A stretch of DNA of 64,000 bases, from contig NZ_JAFIWB010000002.1 in the NCBI RefSeq assembly GCF_017163705.1, positions 1 through 64,000 on the forward strand, given 5' to 3'. Below the pieces are notes generated by a model. That model was not told the origin of the DNA and did no database searches. It saw only the letters and a list, made by a program, of their open reading frames with translations. Of this stretch, positions 17,164-28,466 are shown in pieces (the stretch's first letter is position 1; each line of letters begins with the position of its first letter). The position numbers were made by a program, and so were the translations under genes. The DNA comes from Xanthomonas bonasiae (lineage in GTDB: Bacteria; Pseudomonadota; Gammaproteobacteria; Xanthomonadales; Xanthomonadaceae).

Positions 17164-20100
17164 ATGACCAGTCGAGCAAAGAATGCGACGCGCAAGGACT
17201 CGTTCCTCGCCGTGGCGGCGGGTCTCCTGATCGGGACGATCGGTAGCGCTGGCGCGGACGTCGACGTGTCGCAGTCTCCGCTGTACGTGGGCAGTACGGT
17301 GCCAGGCAATCTGGCGATCGTGCCCTCTGTCGAGTTTCCTACCGTCATCAGCAAGGCGAACCTGTCCGATACGTATTCGGCGACCTCCAAGTTCGTCGGC
17401 TACTTCGATTCTAAGAAGTGCTACAAATACAACTACAGCACCACCGAGACGGATCGCTATTTCTATCCGGTCAGCAGTCTCGGCAGCAGTCCGACAAATT
17501 ATTCCTGTGCCGGGACGCAGGGCGCCTGGTCGGGCAATTTCCTCAACTGGGCGGCTACCCAGACTATCGATCCGTTTCGTTCGGCCTTGACCGGAGGCTA
17601 TCGCGTGCGCGATACCGCGACCGAGACGATTCTGGAGAAGGCGGTGGCAGACCGCGCCAGTACTCAGAACTTCCCGCGGCGCGTGATCACTAACAATGCC
17701 ACGCTCATCACCGGCGGCACGTCGGCGACGTGGCAGAACCTGAACATGCGCATCGATGGGCTTGGCAACAAGATGCGATTCAGCTACGGCGCGACCACGG
17801 ATACGGTGGTCGCATACGATCCTTCCGTCCATGCCTTGAACGGCAGTTACCTCAATCCAAACGGAACCGCGTGTACTGCTCAGGGTAACAGAGGCTGCGT
17901 CCTGGATACCACGCTTACCTTTGAAGTGTCGGTTCGCGTCAAGGTGTGCGTCAGCGGCTTCCTGGAAGACAACTGCGTCGCCTATCCGAACGGGGGATAC
18001 AAGCCAGAGGGCTTGATTCAGCAATATGCGACCCGCATTCGCTACAGTATCTTCGGGTACAAGAATATCGATAACAATGGTGTCGACACCGGAATTTTGC
18101 GTGCCAAGCAGAAGTTCGTTGGTCCCTATAGCTACAATCCAGATCAAGGGCGTCTCGCCAACACTGCACGCGAATGGGATCCCCAAACCGGTATCCTGTA
18201 TCAAAATCCCGACTCTGCCGATGCCGACGCTACGACGGCGGTGATTGGAAATGGCTATCCGATCGTCAATAGTGGTGTCATCAATTACCTGAACAAGTTC
18301 GGCCAGCTCAATACGGGCAAGAATGTCAAGTCGTACGATGACGTAAGTGAGCTCTATTACGCTGCGATTCGCTATTTCAAGCATCAGGGTAATGTGGCCG
18401 CTTATTCCGCCCTTAGCGGGGATTCGCTCAGTAAATACAGGCAGGCCGACGGCTTTCCGGTGATTACCAGCTGGAATGATCCGATCTCGTATCGGTGTCA
18501 GGTCAATGTCATCCTGGGTATTGGCGACACCAATACGCATAACGACAAAAACCTGCCGGGCAATACCGCGAATTTGAATGGGGAGCCGACCCAGCCTGCC
18601 GAGGTGAGCAGCGACAAGTCCGTGAACGTCATCACCAGGATGACCCAGATCTGGCGCAAAGAGGGACAGAATGCGGCGAATGCGGCGACCAAGGCTTCGG
18701 CAAGTCAATTCAATGGCGACGGCAATTCGGCCTACATCGCGGCGCTCGCCTACGATGCGCACACCAAGGACATGCGCCCGGATACCGCAAGCGACGGATT
18801 TCCAGGCAAGCAGACGCTTTCTACCCATTGGGTGGACGTGGTTGAGTACGGTGACTACAAGTCGCCTAGTACCAATCAGTATTGGCTGACGGCCAAATAC
18901 GGCGGTTTCCAGGTGCCCGAGGGTTACGATCCGGATACCAATTTGGACGCTTTGGCGGATGGCACCTGGTGGAATGGCACGTCCTATGTCAACGGCAACA
19001 ATACCTATAAGCAGCCGGACAACTACTACATCGCCGCCGATGCGGAGAAGATGATTGCCAGCCTGCGCAAGGCATTCGAGCGCATCCTGGACGAAATGAA
19101 GGGTTCCGCCGCATCGTTGGCCAGCAATACGACCAAGCTCGAGTCGGGTGCTCGCACCTACCAGTCCGTCTTCTACAGCGGCACCTGGCGCGGCGATCTG
19201 ATTGCGTACAATGTCAACCAGACCACAGGTGCGCTTACCCAGGCATGGAGCGCCAGTGGCCAGTTTCCGGCATGGAATGCGCGGACCATCAAGTTTGCCA
19301 GCGGCGCCACTACGCTTTCGAATTTTGCCTATGGCAATCTGACCAGTACGCCATTGTCTTCCGCCACCCAGCAGCAGATCGACTACCTGCGGGGTGATCG
19401 CACGAACGAGAAGGCCAACGGCGGTGCTTTGCGCACCCGCACCGGGTTGATGGGCGACATCGTCAATTCGCAACCGGTCTATGTGGGCTCGCCGAATGCG
19501 CGGCTTTACACCACCGCGACCTTTACCGGTGCCAGCGCCTACGCGTCGTTCGCTGCTGCCAAGGCGACGCGCACGCCGATGCTCTACGTGGGCGCCAACG
19601 ACGGCATGTTGCACGGTTTCAACGCCAGCTCTGGCGCGGAGACGTTCGCTTTCGTGCCGAAGGCGGCGATGACCGGGCTGCTGAACTACACCAGTCCCGA
19701 CTATGAGCATCGCTACTACGTGGATGGAGAGCTCACCGTTTCCGACATCTACGATACGGCGACAGCGAGCTGGCGTTCCATTCTGATCGGGACAATGGGG
19801 CGTGGCGGCAAGGGCATGTTCGCGCTGGACGTCACCGATCCGGACAACATTTCCTTGCTGTGGGACAAGACGTCCACAGACCTCACTACGCTCGGTAACA
19901 ATCTGGGCAAGCCGATCATCGGCCAGCTTGGCAATGGCCAGTGGTACGCGATGGTCGGCAATGGTCCCAACAGCAGTGGAGACTCTGCCGATCTGGTGTT
20001 GGTCAATATCCTGAGTGGCGTCTCTAGCGACATCTCGACCGGTGCGACTGGCGACAATGGCCTGTCTTCCGTGCTGGCCTGGTCCTCGAACAACGACTAC

Positions 20101-20886
20101 ATCGTCGATCGAATCTATGCCGGCGATTTGAACGGCAACTTGTGGCGTTTCGACATGACCGGCGCGTCCGGCACGGCCACCCGCCTGTTCACTGCGCAGT
20201 ACGGTTCCAAGACCCAGCCGATCACGGCAGCGCCCACCGCCGCGAAGGACCCATCGACCGGATTGACCTGGGTGTTCTTCGGTACCGGCAAATACCTGTC
20301 CGATGGCGACCTTTCCAACAAGGACGTGCAGACTTGGTATGGCTTGATCGACCGTGGCCGCGCGATCGCTTCGGATCGCTCCAGCTTGAACAAGGTCGAT
20401 ATCGAGCAGCAGGGCACCGTGAACGGGTACACCGTGCGCGTCATCGAAGATCAGCCAAGTCCCGGCTTGGATGGGTGGTATATGGACTTGGTGCCGCCAT
20501 CGGGAACTGCCCAGGGAGAGCGCATGGTCGTCTCCAACTTCTTCCAGGGAACCGCCTTGATCGGTACCACGCGCATACCCGACTCGGGCGATGTCTGCAG
20601 CCCAAGTGGCAAGGGCTTCGTGATGGCGATCAATCCGTTCACGGGTGGGCGTATGCCGCAGTCGTTCTTCGACCTGGATGGCAGTGGTGGCTCCAGCACC
20701 GGTGATACCCTGAACGGCAAGCCCGCCTCTGGCATCGGGCTGGACAGCAGTCCCAACAGCCCCATCTTCATCGGCAATCAGATGCAGATCGGGCTGGACA
20801 ATGCCAGCACCGTCGGCATCGGCACCAATAGCAGCGCGCTCAGTATGAAGCGCGTGTCCTGGCGTGAACTCCTGAGGAACGATTGA
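17164..20886 (+). CDS. pilY1: Type IV pilus tip adhesin/assembly protein PilY1
   Basis: The product has 1240 residues with an N-terminal signal peptide (ending around AGA, residue 31). A variable N-terminal half follows, and then a C-terminal seven-bladed propeller domain typical of PilY1 (from about residue 740; [13 protein letters not shown]-like and [14 protein letters not shown] blades). The segment [11 protein letters not shown] near residue 985 corresponds to the calcium-binding loop of the propeller. PilY1 caps the pilus, adheres to surfaces and tunes extension/retraction. The stop overlaps the pilE start (TGATG). Confidence 0.92.
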   Translation: MTSRAKNATRKDSFLAVAAGLLIGTIGSAGADVDVSQSPLYVGSTVPGNLAIVPSVEFPTVISKANLSDTYSATSKFVGYFDSKKCYKYNYSTTETDRYFYPVSSLGSSPTNYSCAGTQGAWSGNFLNWAATQTIDPFRSALTGGYRVRDTATETILEKAVADRASTQNFPRRVITNNATLITGGTSATWQNLNMRIDGLGNKMRFSYGATTDTVVAYDPSVHALNGSYLNPNGTACTAQGNRGCVLDTTLTFEVSVRVKVCVSGFLEDNCVAYPNGGYKPEGLIQQYATRIRYSIFGYKNIDNNGVDTGILRAKQKFVGPYSYNPDQGRLANTAREWDPQTGILYQNPDSADADATTAVIGNGYPIVNSGVINYLNKFGQLNTGKNVKSYDDVSELYYAAIRYFKHQGNVAAYSALSGDSLSKYRQADGFPVITSWNDPISYRCQVNVILGIGDTNTHNDKNLPGNTANLNGEPTQPAEVSSDKSVNVITRMTQIWRKEGQNAANAATKASASQFNGDGNSAYIAALAYDAHTKDMRPDTASDGFPGKQTLSTHWVDVVEYGDYKSPSTNQYWLTAKYGGFQVPEGYDPDTNLDALADGTWWNGTSYVNGNNTYKQPDNYYIAADAEKMIASLRKAFERILDEMKGSAASLASNTTKLESGARTYQSVFYSGTWRGDLIAYNVNQTTGALTQAWSASGQFPAWNARTIKFASGATTLSNFAYGNLTSTPLSSATQQQIDYLRGDRTNEKANGGALRTRTGLMGDIVNSQPVYVGSPNARLYTTATFTGASAYASFAAAKATRTPMLYVGANDGMLHGFNASSGAETFAFVPKAAMTGLLNYTSPDYEHRYYVDGELTVSDIYDTATASWRSILIGTMGRGGKGMFALDVTDPDNISLLWDKTSTDLTTLGNNLGKPIIGQLGNGQWYAMVGNGPNSSGDSADLVLVNILSGVSSDISTGATGDNGLSSVLAWSSNNDYIVDRIYAGDLNGNLWRFDMTGASGTATRLFTAQYGSKTQPITAAPTAAKDPSTGLTWVFFGTGKYLSDGDLSNKDVQTWYGLIDRGRAIASDRSSLNKVDIEQQGTVNGYTVRVIEDQPSPGLDGWYMDLVPPSGTAQGERMVVSNFFQGTALIGTTRIPDSGDVCSPSGKGFVMAINPFTGGRMPQSFFDLDGSGGSSTGDTLNGKPASGIGLDSSPNSPIFIGNQMQIGLDNASTVGIGTNSSALSMKRVSWRELLRND

Positions 20887-21305
20887 TGCGTCCCCTTCTT
20901 TGTGCTCCCTCGCGGCAGCGTGGCTTCACCCTCATCGAGATCATGATCGTGGTGCTGATCGTGGGCATTCTTGCGGCGATCGCCTTTGCCAGCTACGAAT
21001 CCTATGTTGTGAAGTCGCGGCGTTCCGCTGCGGCTGTCTGCCTGCAGCAGGGTGCGCAGTTGGTGGAGCGTTTCTATACGACCAACATGACCTACGTCGG
21101 TGCAACCGCGCCCACATGCGATGCGGATCTGTCACAGTTCTATACGATCGCGTTCGATGGCACTCCAAGCGCAAGCGCTTTCAAGCTCACCGCGACTCCG
21201 AAGGGAAGGCAACTGGCGAAAGACACCAAGTGCGGCACTCTTGGGCTGGATCAGAAGGGCGCACGGACGACCTCGACGGGTGCGCTCGAAACTGACTGCT
21301 GGTGA
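20886..21305 (+). CDS. pilE: Type IV pilus minor pilin PilE
   Basis: It begins at an ATG overlapping the pilY1 stop and gives 139 residues. The prepilin site RG|FTLIEIMIVV (cleavage after Gly13, Glu at mature +5) is canonical. A short C-terminal domain with cysteines follows. It is the last gene of the minor-pilin operon. Confidence 0.9.
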   Translation: MRPLLCAPSRQRGFTLIEIMIVVLIVGILAAIAFASYESYVVKSRRSAAAVCLQQGAQLVERFYTTNMTYVGATAPTCDADLSQFYTIAFDGTPSASAFKLTATPKGRQLAKDTKCGTLGLDQKGARTTSTGALETDCW

Positions 21306-21356
21306 TCCGGTTGCCGGCCTTGTGCTGGCGGGGAAGATGAGCGCTTGGCGACCCTC

Positions 21357-21385
21357 TTGCCATGCCCCCGAGGCCTCTATACAAT
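21357..21385 (+). promoter_or_regulatory. Sigma-70 promoter of tRNA-Asn
   Basis: TTGCCA (21357-21362) and TACAAT (21380-21385) are separated by exactly 17 bases, each matching the consensus at five of six positions. The tRNA begins 11 bases after the -10 box. Confidence 0.8.
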
Positions 21386-21395
21386 GCGCCTCCCC

Positions 21396-21472
21396 GCCCG
21401 AATAGCTCAGCCGGTTAGAGCACTTGACTGTTAATCAGGGGGTCGTTGGTTCGAGTCCAACTTCGGGCGCCA
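21396..21472 (+). tRNA. tRNA-Asn (anticodon GTT)
   Basis: The 77-base gene folds into the cloverleaf. The acceptor arms are GCCCGAA and TTCGGGC, the anticodon loop CTGTTAA carries GTT at 21430-21432, and the T arm is GTTGG-TTCGAGT-CCAAC. The CCA end is encoded. Confidence 0.97.
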
Positions 21473-21477
21473 AATCT

Positions 21478-21513
21478 GCAAAGGCCGCGAGCGATCGCGG
21501 CCTTTGCTTTTTT
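21478..21513 (+). terminator. Intrinsic terminator after tRNA-Asn
   Basis: A perfect 13-bp stem (21478-21490 with 21495-21507), GCGA loop and six T follow the tRNA. The T-run meets the 3' end of the convergent fimT gene. Confidence 0.9.
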
Positions 21514-22049
21514 CAGCTTTTCGGTTGGCAGGCCTGACTTGCCGCCGACCTGGCCAAGCGGGTCCGGCCGGCGTTGTTCACGACCACCTCGGCCAGCAGG
21601 CGTCCCTTCCCGCAGATCCTGATGCTGAGGTTGCTGCCCGCGCTGCGGCCATCAGGAAGAAAGCGAACGGCGCCCCTGCCACTGTTTGAAATGACGGTCA
21701 TGGAGGCTGCCGCCGGTGCGGTTTCCAGGCCCAGAACGCTGCCAGGGTCGGTCGGTTGCGACTGTCGGTCCAGGTCGCGGTAGACCATCCATCCGTGGCT
21801 CCAGTCATTGTCCTCGCGGCATTTCCCGCCGCCACTGGATGGGCATACGCTCACCGGCACGCCGTAGCTGATGGCGCTGCTGCGCGCCAGGGCGAGTTGG
21901 GAACTGAGCCGATAGCTGGTGACGGATAGGCGCTGGCGCATGACGAGGTCCTGGAAGGCCGGTATGCCGATCGCGGTCAGTACGCAGATCATCGCCATCA
22001 CGACTGCCAACTGCAGCAATGTGTAGCCTTGAGCACTGGATTTCCTCAT
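21513..22049 (-). CDS. fimT: FimT-type pseudopilin with GRxR motif, lacking Glu5
   Basis: From the ATG at 22049 the protein has 178 residues (another ATG lies nine bases upstream). The prepilin signal is QG|YTLLQLAVVM. Cleavage after Gly is expected, but mature position 5 is glutamine (CAG codon) instead of the near-invariant glutamate. The GspH domain follows with a cysteine pair, and the C-terminal tail has NNAGRTRLAR, matching the GRxR motif reported for FimT proteins that bind DNA during natural transformation. It therefore probably acts in DNA uptake, separate from FimU of the operon on the other side of tRNA-Asn. Confidence 0.8.
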   Translation of the reverse strand: MRKSSAQGYTLLQLAVVMAMICVLTAIGIPAFQDLVMRQRLSVTSYRLSSQLALARSSAISYGVPVSVCPSSGGGKCREDNDWSHGWMVYRDLDRQSQPTDPGSVLGLETAPAAASMTVISNSGRGAVRFLPDGRSAGSNLSIRICGKGRLLAEVVVNNAGRTRLARSAASQACQPKS

Positions 22050-22199
22050 GGAAGCCATCCTTCGATGGGGAGGGCTGTCAGTTTCGATCCCTTGACATGG
22101 GGGCTTGAATGAGAGGGTTCACCGTTCCCATGTAAGGAATCATCCCGGCGGTGCGTCAGCCGAGGCTCGCTCCACTCAAATTCATCTCGAGGCCCGTTC

Positions 22200-24221
<2,022 letters not shown>

Positions 24222-24253
24222 CCGCACGGCAGCTGGCCTCGTCCTCGCGGCTA

Positions 24254-24282
24254 TTGTTCTTGGCCGCAAGGTGGGCTAAGAT
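24254..24282 (+). promoter_or_regulatory. Candidate promoter of tRNA-Val
   Basis: TTGTTC (24254-24259) and TAAGAT (24277-24282) are spaced by 17 bases and lie 35 bases before the tRNA. The match to consensus is moderate. Confidence 0.45.
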
Positions 24283-24317
24283 TCGCGCCCCTGCAGCGGT
24301 ATGTCCGCAGCAGCGAT

Positions 24318-24392
24318 GGGCGGTTAGCTCAGCGGTAGAGCACTACCTTGACATGGTAGGGGTCACAGGTTCGAACCCTGTACCGCCCACCA
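24318..24392 (+). tRNA. tRNA-Val (anticodon GAC)
   Basis: The 75-base cloverleaf has acceptor arms GGGCGGT and ACCGCCC, anticodon loop TTGACAT with GAC at 24350-24352, T arm CACAGG-TTCGAAC-CCTGT, and an encoded CCA end. Confidence 0.97.
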
Positions 24393-24427
24393 CGACATGC
24401 AGACGATGCACTCGTGGAACACAACAG

Positions 24428-24449
24428 GCCGGCGCTCGCCGGCTTTTTT
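24428..24449 (+). terminator. Intrinsic terminator after tRNA-Val
   Basis: The stem GCCGGC/GCCGGC with loop GCTC is followed by six T, 35 bases after the tRNA. Confidence 0.9.
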
Positions 24450-24559
24450 GTTGCCCATCGTCCAGCGCAGGGCAGGGCGATCGCGTGCTGGCGGCGGGTG
24501 GCCCTGGCGCCCGGCTTGCTTTAGCATCAGGCCGACGATCAGGCGAGGAGGCCGTACGC

Positions 24560-24817
24560 ATGATGGAATATCATCATACGATTCAAGTCAAAGGACGTTA
24601 CCAGCTGGTGGCGTTGACGCGCGAACCGGAATACAGCCCCGCCAACGTGGTCGGCTATACCGTCACTACCGCGGGTGGCGCGCGCCTGGACTCGCACGAC
24701 ATGTCCTGGGACGAGGCGCGGGTCTGGATGGATACCCTGGTCGAGCAGGACGGCGGCGGCGTCAGCGTCGAAAAAAAGCCGTCGAAGAGCAAGCCGAGCA
24801 CCCGGCGCCGAAGCTAG
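24560..24817 (+). CDS. Small hypothetical protein upstream of virD4
   Basis: An 85-residue soluble protein starts at an ATG with GAGGAGG nine bases upstream. It has a beta-rich N-terminal part (HHTIQVKGRYQLVAL), a SWDEARVWMDTL helix, and a strongly basic tail (KKPSKSKPSTRRRS). It lies 35 bases before virD4 on the same strand and could be cotranscribed with it. I do not recognise a family, and any link with secretion rests on position alone. Confidence 0.7.
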   Translation: MMEYHHTIQVKGRYQLVALTREPEYSPANVVGYTVTTAGGARLDSHDMSWDEARVWMDTLVEQDGGGVSVEKKPSKSKPSTRRRS

Positions 24818-24852
24818 AATAGCCGCCAAGGTGCATCAGGGAGGATAGGGGC

Positions 24853-26526
24853 TTGTCGAATCGTAAGATCGTTGCGGCTGTGGTCGTCGTCGCACTCACT
24901 GCCGTTGTCGGCTATTTCCTGTCCGGCTACCTGGTGCTGCTGCTGCTCAAGCTGGATACGCGCCTGTTCGGACTGGGCACCTATTACGAATACGTGCATG
25001 CCATCGGCTTGCCGCAGGTCGCGCCCTTCGTCGGCAAGATCAAGTGGGCCGGCTACCTGGGCTTTGGCTTGCCCGGGTTGCTGTGCCTGCTGACGCTGGT
25101 ACTGATGTTCAAGCCGCGCAAGCAGGCCTTGCACGGCGACGCCCGTTTCGCCGGTGCCGCCGACCTGGCCAAGCACGGCCTGTTCAAGCAGAGCGGCAAC
25201 GGCATCGTGGTCGGCAAGTTCCGCGGCAAGCTGGTGCGCCTGAGCGGTCAGCAGTTCGTCATCCTGGCCGCGCCCACCCGTTCGGGCAAGGGCGTCGGCG
25301 TGGTGATCCCGAACCTGCTCGAATACCAGGAATCGGTGGTGGTTCTGGACATCAAGCAGGAAAACTTCGATCTCACCAGCGGTTGGCGCGCCAGCCAGGG
25401 ACAGGAGGTGTTCCTGTTCAACCCGTTCGCCGAGGACCGGCGCACGCATCGATGGAATCCGCTCAGCTACGTGTCCGACGACCCCGCGTTCCGCGTCTCT
25501 GACCTGATGAGCATTGCCGCGATGCTGTATCCGGATGGATCGGACGACCAGAAATTCTGGGTCAGCCAGGCGCGCAACGCGTTCATGGCGTTCGCGCTGT
25601 ACCTGTTCGAGAACTGGGACGACGAACGCAACATCGGCTTCCCGGGCGGCCTGGGCACCCCGACGCTGGGGGCGATCTACCGGCTGTCCTCGGGCGATGG
25701 CAGCGACCTGAAGAAATACCTGAAATCGCTGTCGGAACGGCGCTTCCTCAGCAGCAACGCCAAGTCGGCGTTCTCCAACATGCTGTCGCAGGCCGAGGAG
25801 ACCTTCGCATCGATCCTGGGCACGTTGAAGGAGCCGCTCAATGCCTGGATCAACCCGGTGCTCGACGCGGCCACCAGCGACAACGACTTCCTGCTGACCG
25901 ACCTGCGCAAGAAGAAGATGACCATCTACATCGGCATCCAGCCCAACAAGCTGGCCGAGAGCCGCCTGATCATCAACCTGTTCTTCAGCCAGATCATCAA
26001 CCTCAACACCAAGGAACTGCCCAAGAGCAATCCGGCGTTGAAGTACCAATGCCTGCTGCTGATGGACGAGTTCACCGCGATCGGCAAGGTCGACATCATC
26101 GCCTCGGCGGTGTCATACATGGCCGGCTACAATGTCCGGCTTCTGCCGATCATCCAGAGCATGGCGCAGCTGGACGCAACCTACGGCAAGGACGTGTCGC
26201 GGACCATCATCACGAACCATGCACTGCAGATCCTCTACGCTCCGCGCGAGCAGCAGGACGCCAACGACTACTCGGAGATGCTCGGCTACACCACCTTCCG
26301 CAAGAAGAACATCACGCGCGGCAAGGACGTGACCCGCAGCGTGTCGGAAGAGAGGAGGGCGCTGATGCTGCCGCAGGAACTGAAGGCGATGGGGAACGAT
26401 CACGAGGTGTTCCTGTACGAGGGCATCCCGCATCCGGTGAAGTGCGACAAGATCAAGTACTACAAGGACCGGCACTTCACCGCGAGGCTGAAGCCGAAGG
26501 TCAATGTGCCGACGCTTTCCTTGTGA
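24853..26526 (+). CDS. virD4: Type IV coupling protein VirD4
   Basis: It starts at a TTG behind GGGAGG and encodes 557 residues. Two N-terminal transmembrane helices (about 5-28 and 60-85) precede the ATPase domain with Walker A APTRSGKG (about 140-147) and Walker B LLLMDE (about 401-406). VirD4 recruits substrates and feeds them to the VirB channel. In the Xanthomonas bacteria-killing system it recognises effectors through their C-terminal XVIPCD domain. No effector with such a domain is evident in this window. A 408-base gap separates it from virB7, so the virB genes probably have their own promoter. Confidence 0.95.
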   Translation: MSNRKIVAAVVVVALTAVVGYFLSGYLVLLLLKLDTRLFGLGTYYEYVHAIGLPQVAPFVGKIKWAGYLGFGLPGLLCLLTLVLMFKPRKQALHGDARFAGAADLAKHGLFKQSGNGIVVGKFRGKLVRLSGQQFVILAAPTRSGKGVGVVIPNLLEYQESVVVLDIKQENFDLTSGWRASQGQEVFLFNPFAEDRRTHRWNPLSYVSDDPAFRVSDLMSIAAMLYPDGSDDQKFWVSQARNAFMAFALYLFENWDDERNIGFPGGLGTPTLGAIYRLSSGDGSDLKKYLKSLSERRFLSSNAKSAFSNMLSQAEETFASILGTLKEPLNAWINPVLDAATSDNDFLLTDLRKKKMTIYIGIQPNKLAESRLIINLFFSQIINLNTKELPKSNPALKYQCLLLMDEFTAIGKVDIIASAVSYMAGYNVRLLPIIQSMAQLDATYGKDVSRTIITNHALQILYAPREQQDANDYSEMLGYTTFRKKNITRGKDVTRSVSEERRALMLPQELKAMGNDHEVFLYEGIPHPVKCDKIKYYKDRHFTARLKPKVNVPTLSL

Positions 26527-26934
26527 CATAGGGTGACGTGGTTCGCAAAATTATTGGCAATCTGGCTGGATTGAACGCTTTTTTGCCAAAAGCTTGACGT
26601 GAGCATGGCCCTGCGGCACATTCTCGCGATGCTGGTGCGGGGCAATTGGCAATAGGAACAGGGGCGTGTGTTCCCAGGACGCACGCGAGGGTGACATGGA
26701 AAGTTTTCTGACAAATTCCGTTTTTCTCGGCGCTGAAAGCCTGTCCTCGGACGTCCTTCGTCTGCAGGAGCGCGTGCGTGCGCCGGATTTACGCGATCCC
26801 CGACGCTGTCATCGGGCTCTTGCGCCGACTGTGCATCGCGCCGTGCCGTCCCTGTGGCGAAACCTGCAGTTCTCAGACCGTCGGCCGTTTGCCGGCCGTC
26901 CATCAAAAAACGTTTCCGCAATTTAGAGGCTCGC
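26527..26934 (+). promoter_or_regulatory. Gap and probable promoter region of virB operon
   Basis: No convincing gene lies in these 408 bases. A weak candidate promoter is TTGACG (26594-26599), 17 bases, CACATT (26617-26622). Several GGA triplets occur in the presumed leader, which would suit CsrA/RsmA-type control, but I cannot show a site. A 76-codon open frame from 26696 was not accepted. Confidence 0.4.
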
Positions 26935-27378
26935 GTGAAAAGAACGCATATGTTTCGGATGATCGCCACTCTGAGCGCCGTTGCGCTGCTGAGCGCCTGT
27001 GCCACCAGGCCGGCGCCTGATTTCCGCGGCAGGTGGAAGCCGGTCAACCGGTTCTCCGAGTCGACGATGGAGATCCCGCTGTACTCCTCGTACGTGTACC
27101 AGGCGGTGCCGATGGACGGCACCCTGAAGACGATGCTCGAGCGCTGGGCCAAGGACTCGAACATGCAGTTGAGCTACAGCATCCAGTCCGACTACACGCT
27201 CTATGCGCCGGTGGCCAAGATCAACACCACGAGCATCCAGCAGGCGGTCGCCGAACTCAGCGTGGTCTATGCGCAGGAAGGCGTCACCGTCTCCGCTGCG
27301 GGCAACCGCATTCTCGTGCAGCCATCTTCTTCGCTGAGCGGGACTGCGGCGCCGGCCGGCGACGGCAACGCGAAGTGA
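26935..27378 (+). CDS. virB7: T4SS lipoprotein VirB7 with extra C-terminal domain
   Basis: I take the GTG at 26935 (GAGG five bases upstream), giving 147 residues; an ATG at 26950 is possible. The signal ends in a lipobox LLSAC with the acylated Cys22. After a linker that should bind VirB9 comes a globular domain of about 85 residues (MDGTLKTMLERWAKDSNMQL...). Classical VirB7 proteins are about 50 residues. The long form with an N0-type secretin-like domain was described for the Xanthomonas citri T4SS that kills other bacteria, and this gene has the same plan. It anchors the outer-membrane core complex with VirB9 and VirB10. Confidence 0.9.
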   Translation: MKRTHMFRMIATLSAVALLSACATRPAPDFRGRWKPVNRFSESTMEIPLYSSYVYQAVPMDGTLKTMLERWAKDSNMQLSYSIQSDYTLYAPVAKINTTSIQQAVAELSVVYAQEGVTVSAAGNRILVQPSSSLSGTAAPAGDGNAK

Positions 27379-27440
27379 CTTTACTTTCGGAGGCCGTCCA
27401 TGTGCCTCCGCAGCCACATTACGTAACCTGGTGAAGTCTG

Positions 27441-28466
27441 ATGTTCGGTAAAAAACCAGTTGAGAGCGAAAGCGTCAACAAGGCGGTTGCAAAGGCTGTC
27501 AACTACGAGATCAGCATCGCTGATCTGGCGCGGCGCAGCGAGCGCCGCGCGTGGTGGGTCGCGTTCGGCGCGATCGTCATGTGCCTGCTGTTGGGCGGCG
27601 GCTATTACTACATGCTGCCGTTGAAGGAGAAAATTCCGTACATCGTGATGGCTGACGCCTATACCGGGACGTCCACCGTGTCCGTTCTGCGCGATCCTGG
27701 CGAAATACGCAGCATCACCGCGAGCGAGGCATTGGCCAGAAGCAATGTGGCGCGCTTCATTACCGCCCGCGAGTCCTACGATTACGAGATGATGGGCCTC
27801 AACGACTGGAACACGGTGTTCTCCATGGCGCCATCAGATTCCGCTGTGGGCAGCGAGTACAGGGCGCTCCACGCGCCCAACAATCCATCGGCGCCTTACT
27901 TCACCTATGGCAAGGTCCGGTCCATTCGCGTGAATATATTGAGCATCACCTTGCTTGGCGGTGGCGCTCAGCCCTACACCGGTGCGAATGTCCGTTTCCA
28001 GCGCAGCATCTACGACAAGAAGACCGGGCAGACGACACTGCTGGACAATAAGTTCGCGATCATGGGTTTTCGCTATAGCGCCGATCTGGTGATGAAAGAG
28101 GACCTCCGCGTCGAGAATCCGCTGGGTTTCCAGGTCACCGATTATCGCGTCGACAACGATTACGCCGCGATTCCGGCGCCGCCGCCGTCAGCGCTGCAGC
28201 AGACGCCGGTTGCCACGCCCAACCAGCAGCTTGCGCCGGGACAAGTGCCTGCGCCAGGCCAGGTGCCGGTACCCGGCCAGGTGCCAGCGCCGCAGGTTCC
28301 CGGTCAGCCGATGTCACCCGGGGCGGTACCCCAGACCAACGGCGCGATGCCCATGCAGCAGGCGCCCGCGGCGGCACCTGTCTATCCGGAAGCGCAGCCT
28401 GCCGCCGCGCCTCCCGCGCCCAACGTTGCACCTCAGAACAATGGCAATGGAGCGAACGTTCGATGA
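27441..28466 (+). CDS. virB8: T4SS inner-membrane protein VirB8
   Basis: The product has 341 residues: a cytoplasmic N-terminus, one transmembrane helix (about 38-58), the periplasmic NTF2-like VirB8 domain (about 75-230), and an unusual C-terminal extension of about 100 residues made of Pro/Gln/Ala. The extension carries near-repeats of PGQVPAP. VirB8 is a hub of the inner-membrane complex. Its stop overlaps the virB9 start. The Pro-rich tail is longer than in the family norm of about 230-240 residues. Confidence 0.92.
   Translation: MFGKKPVESESVNKAVAKAVNYEISIADLARRSERRAWWVAFGAIVMCLLLGGGYYYMLPLKEKIPYIVMADAYTGTSTVSVLRDPGEIRSITASEALARSNVARFITARESYDYEMMGLNDWNTVFSMAPSDSAVGSEYRALHAPNNPSAPYFTYGKVRSIRVNILSITLLGGGAQPYTGANVRFQRSIYDKKTGQTTLLDNKFAIMGFRYSADLVMKEDLRVENPLGFQVTDYRVDNDYAAIPAPPPSALQQTPVATPNQQLAPGQVPAPGQVPVPGQVPAPQVPGQPMSPGAVPQTNGAMPMQQAPAAAPVYPEAQPAAAPPAPNVAPQNNGNGANVR

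Noticed and set aside
17065-19710. Long open frame of 881 codons on the minus strand opposite pilY1
   Set aside because: It is antisense to a fully supported PilY1 gene, has no recognisable domain, and long antisense frames are common in GC-rich coding DNA.
26696-26926. 76-codon open frame between virD4 and virB7
   Set aside because: Composition is Arg/Pro-rich in the second half, no domain or signal is seen, and the stretch more likely serves as the virB leader.
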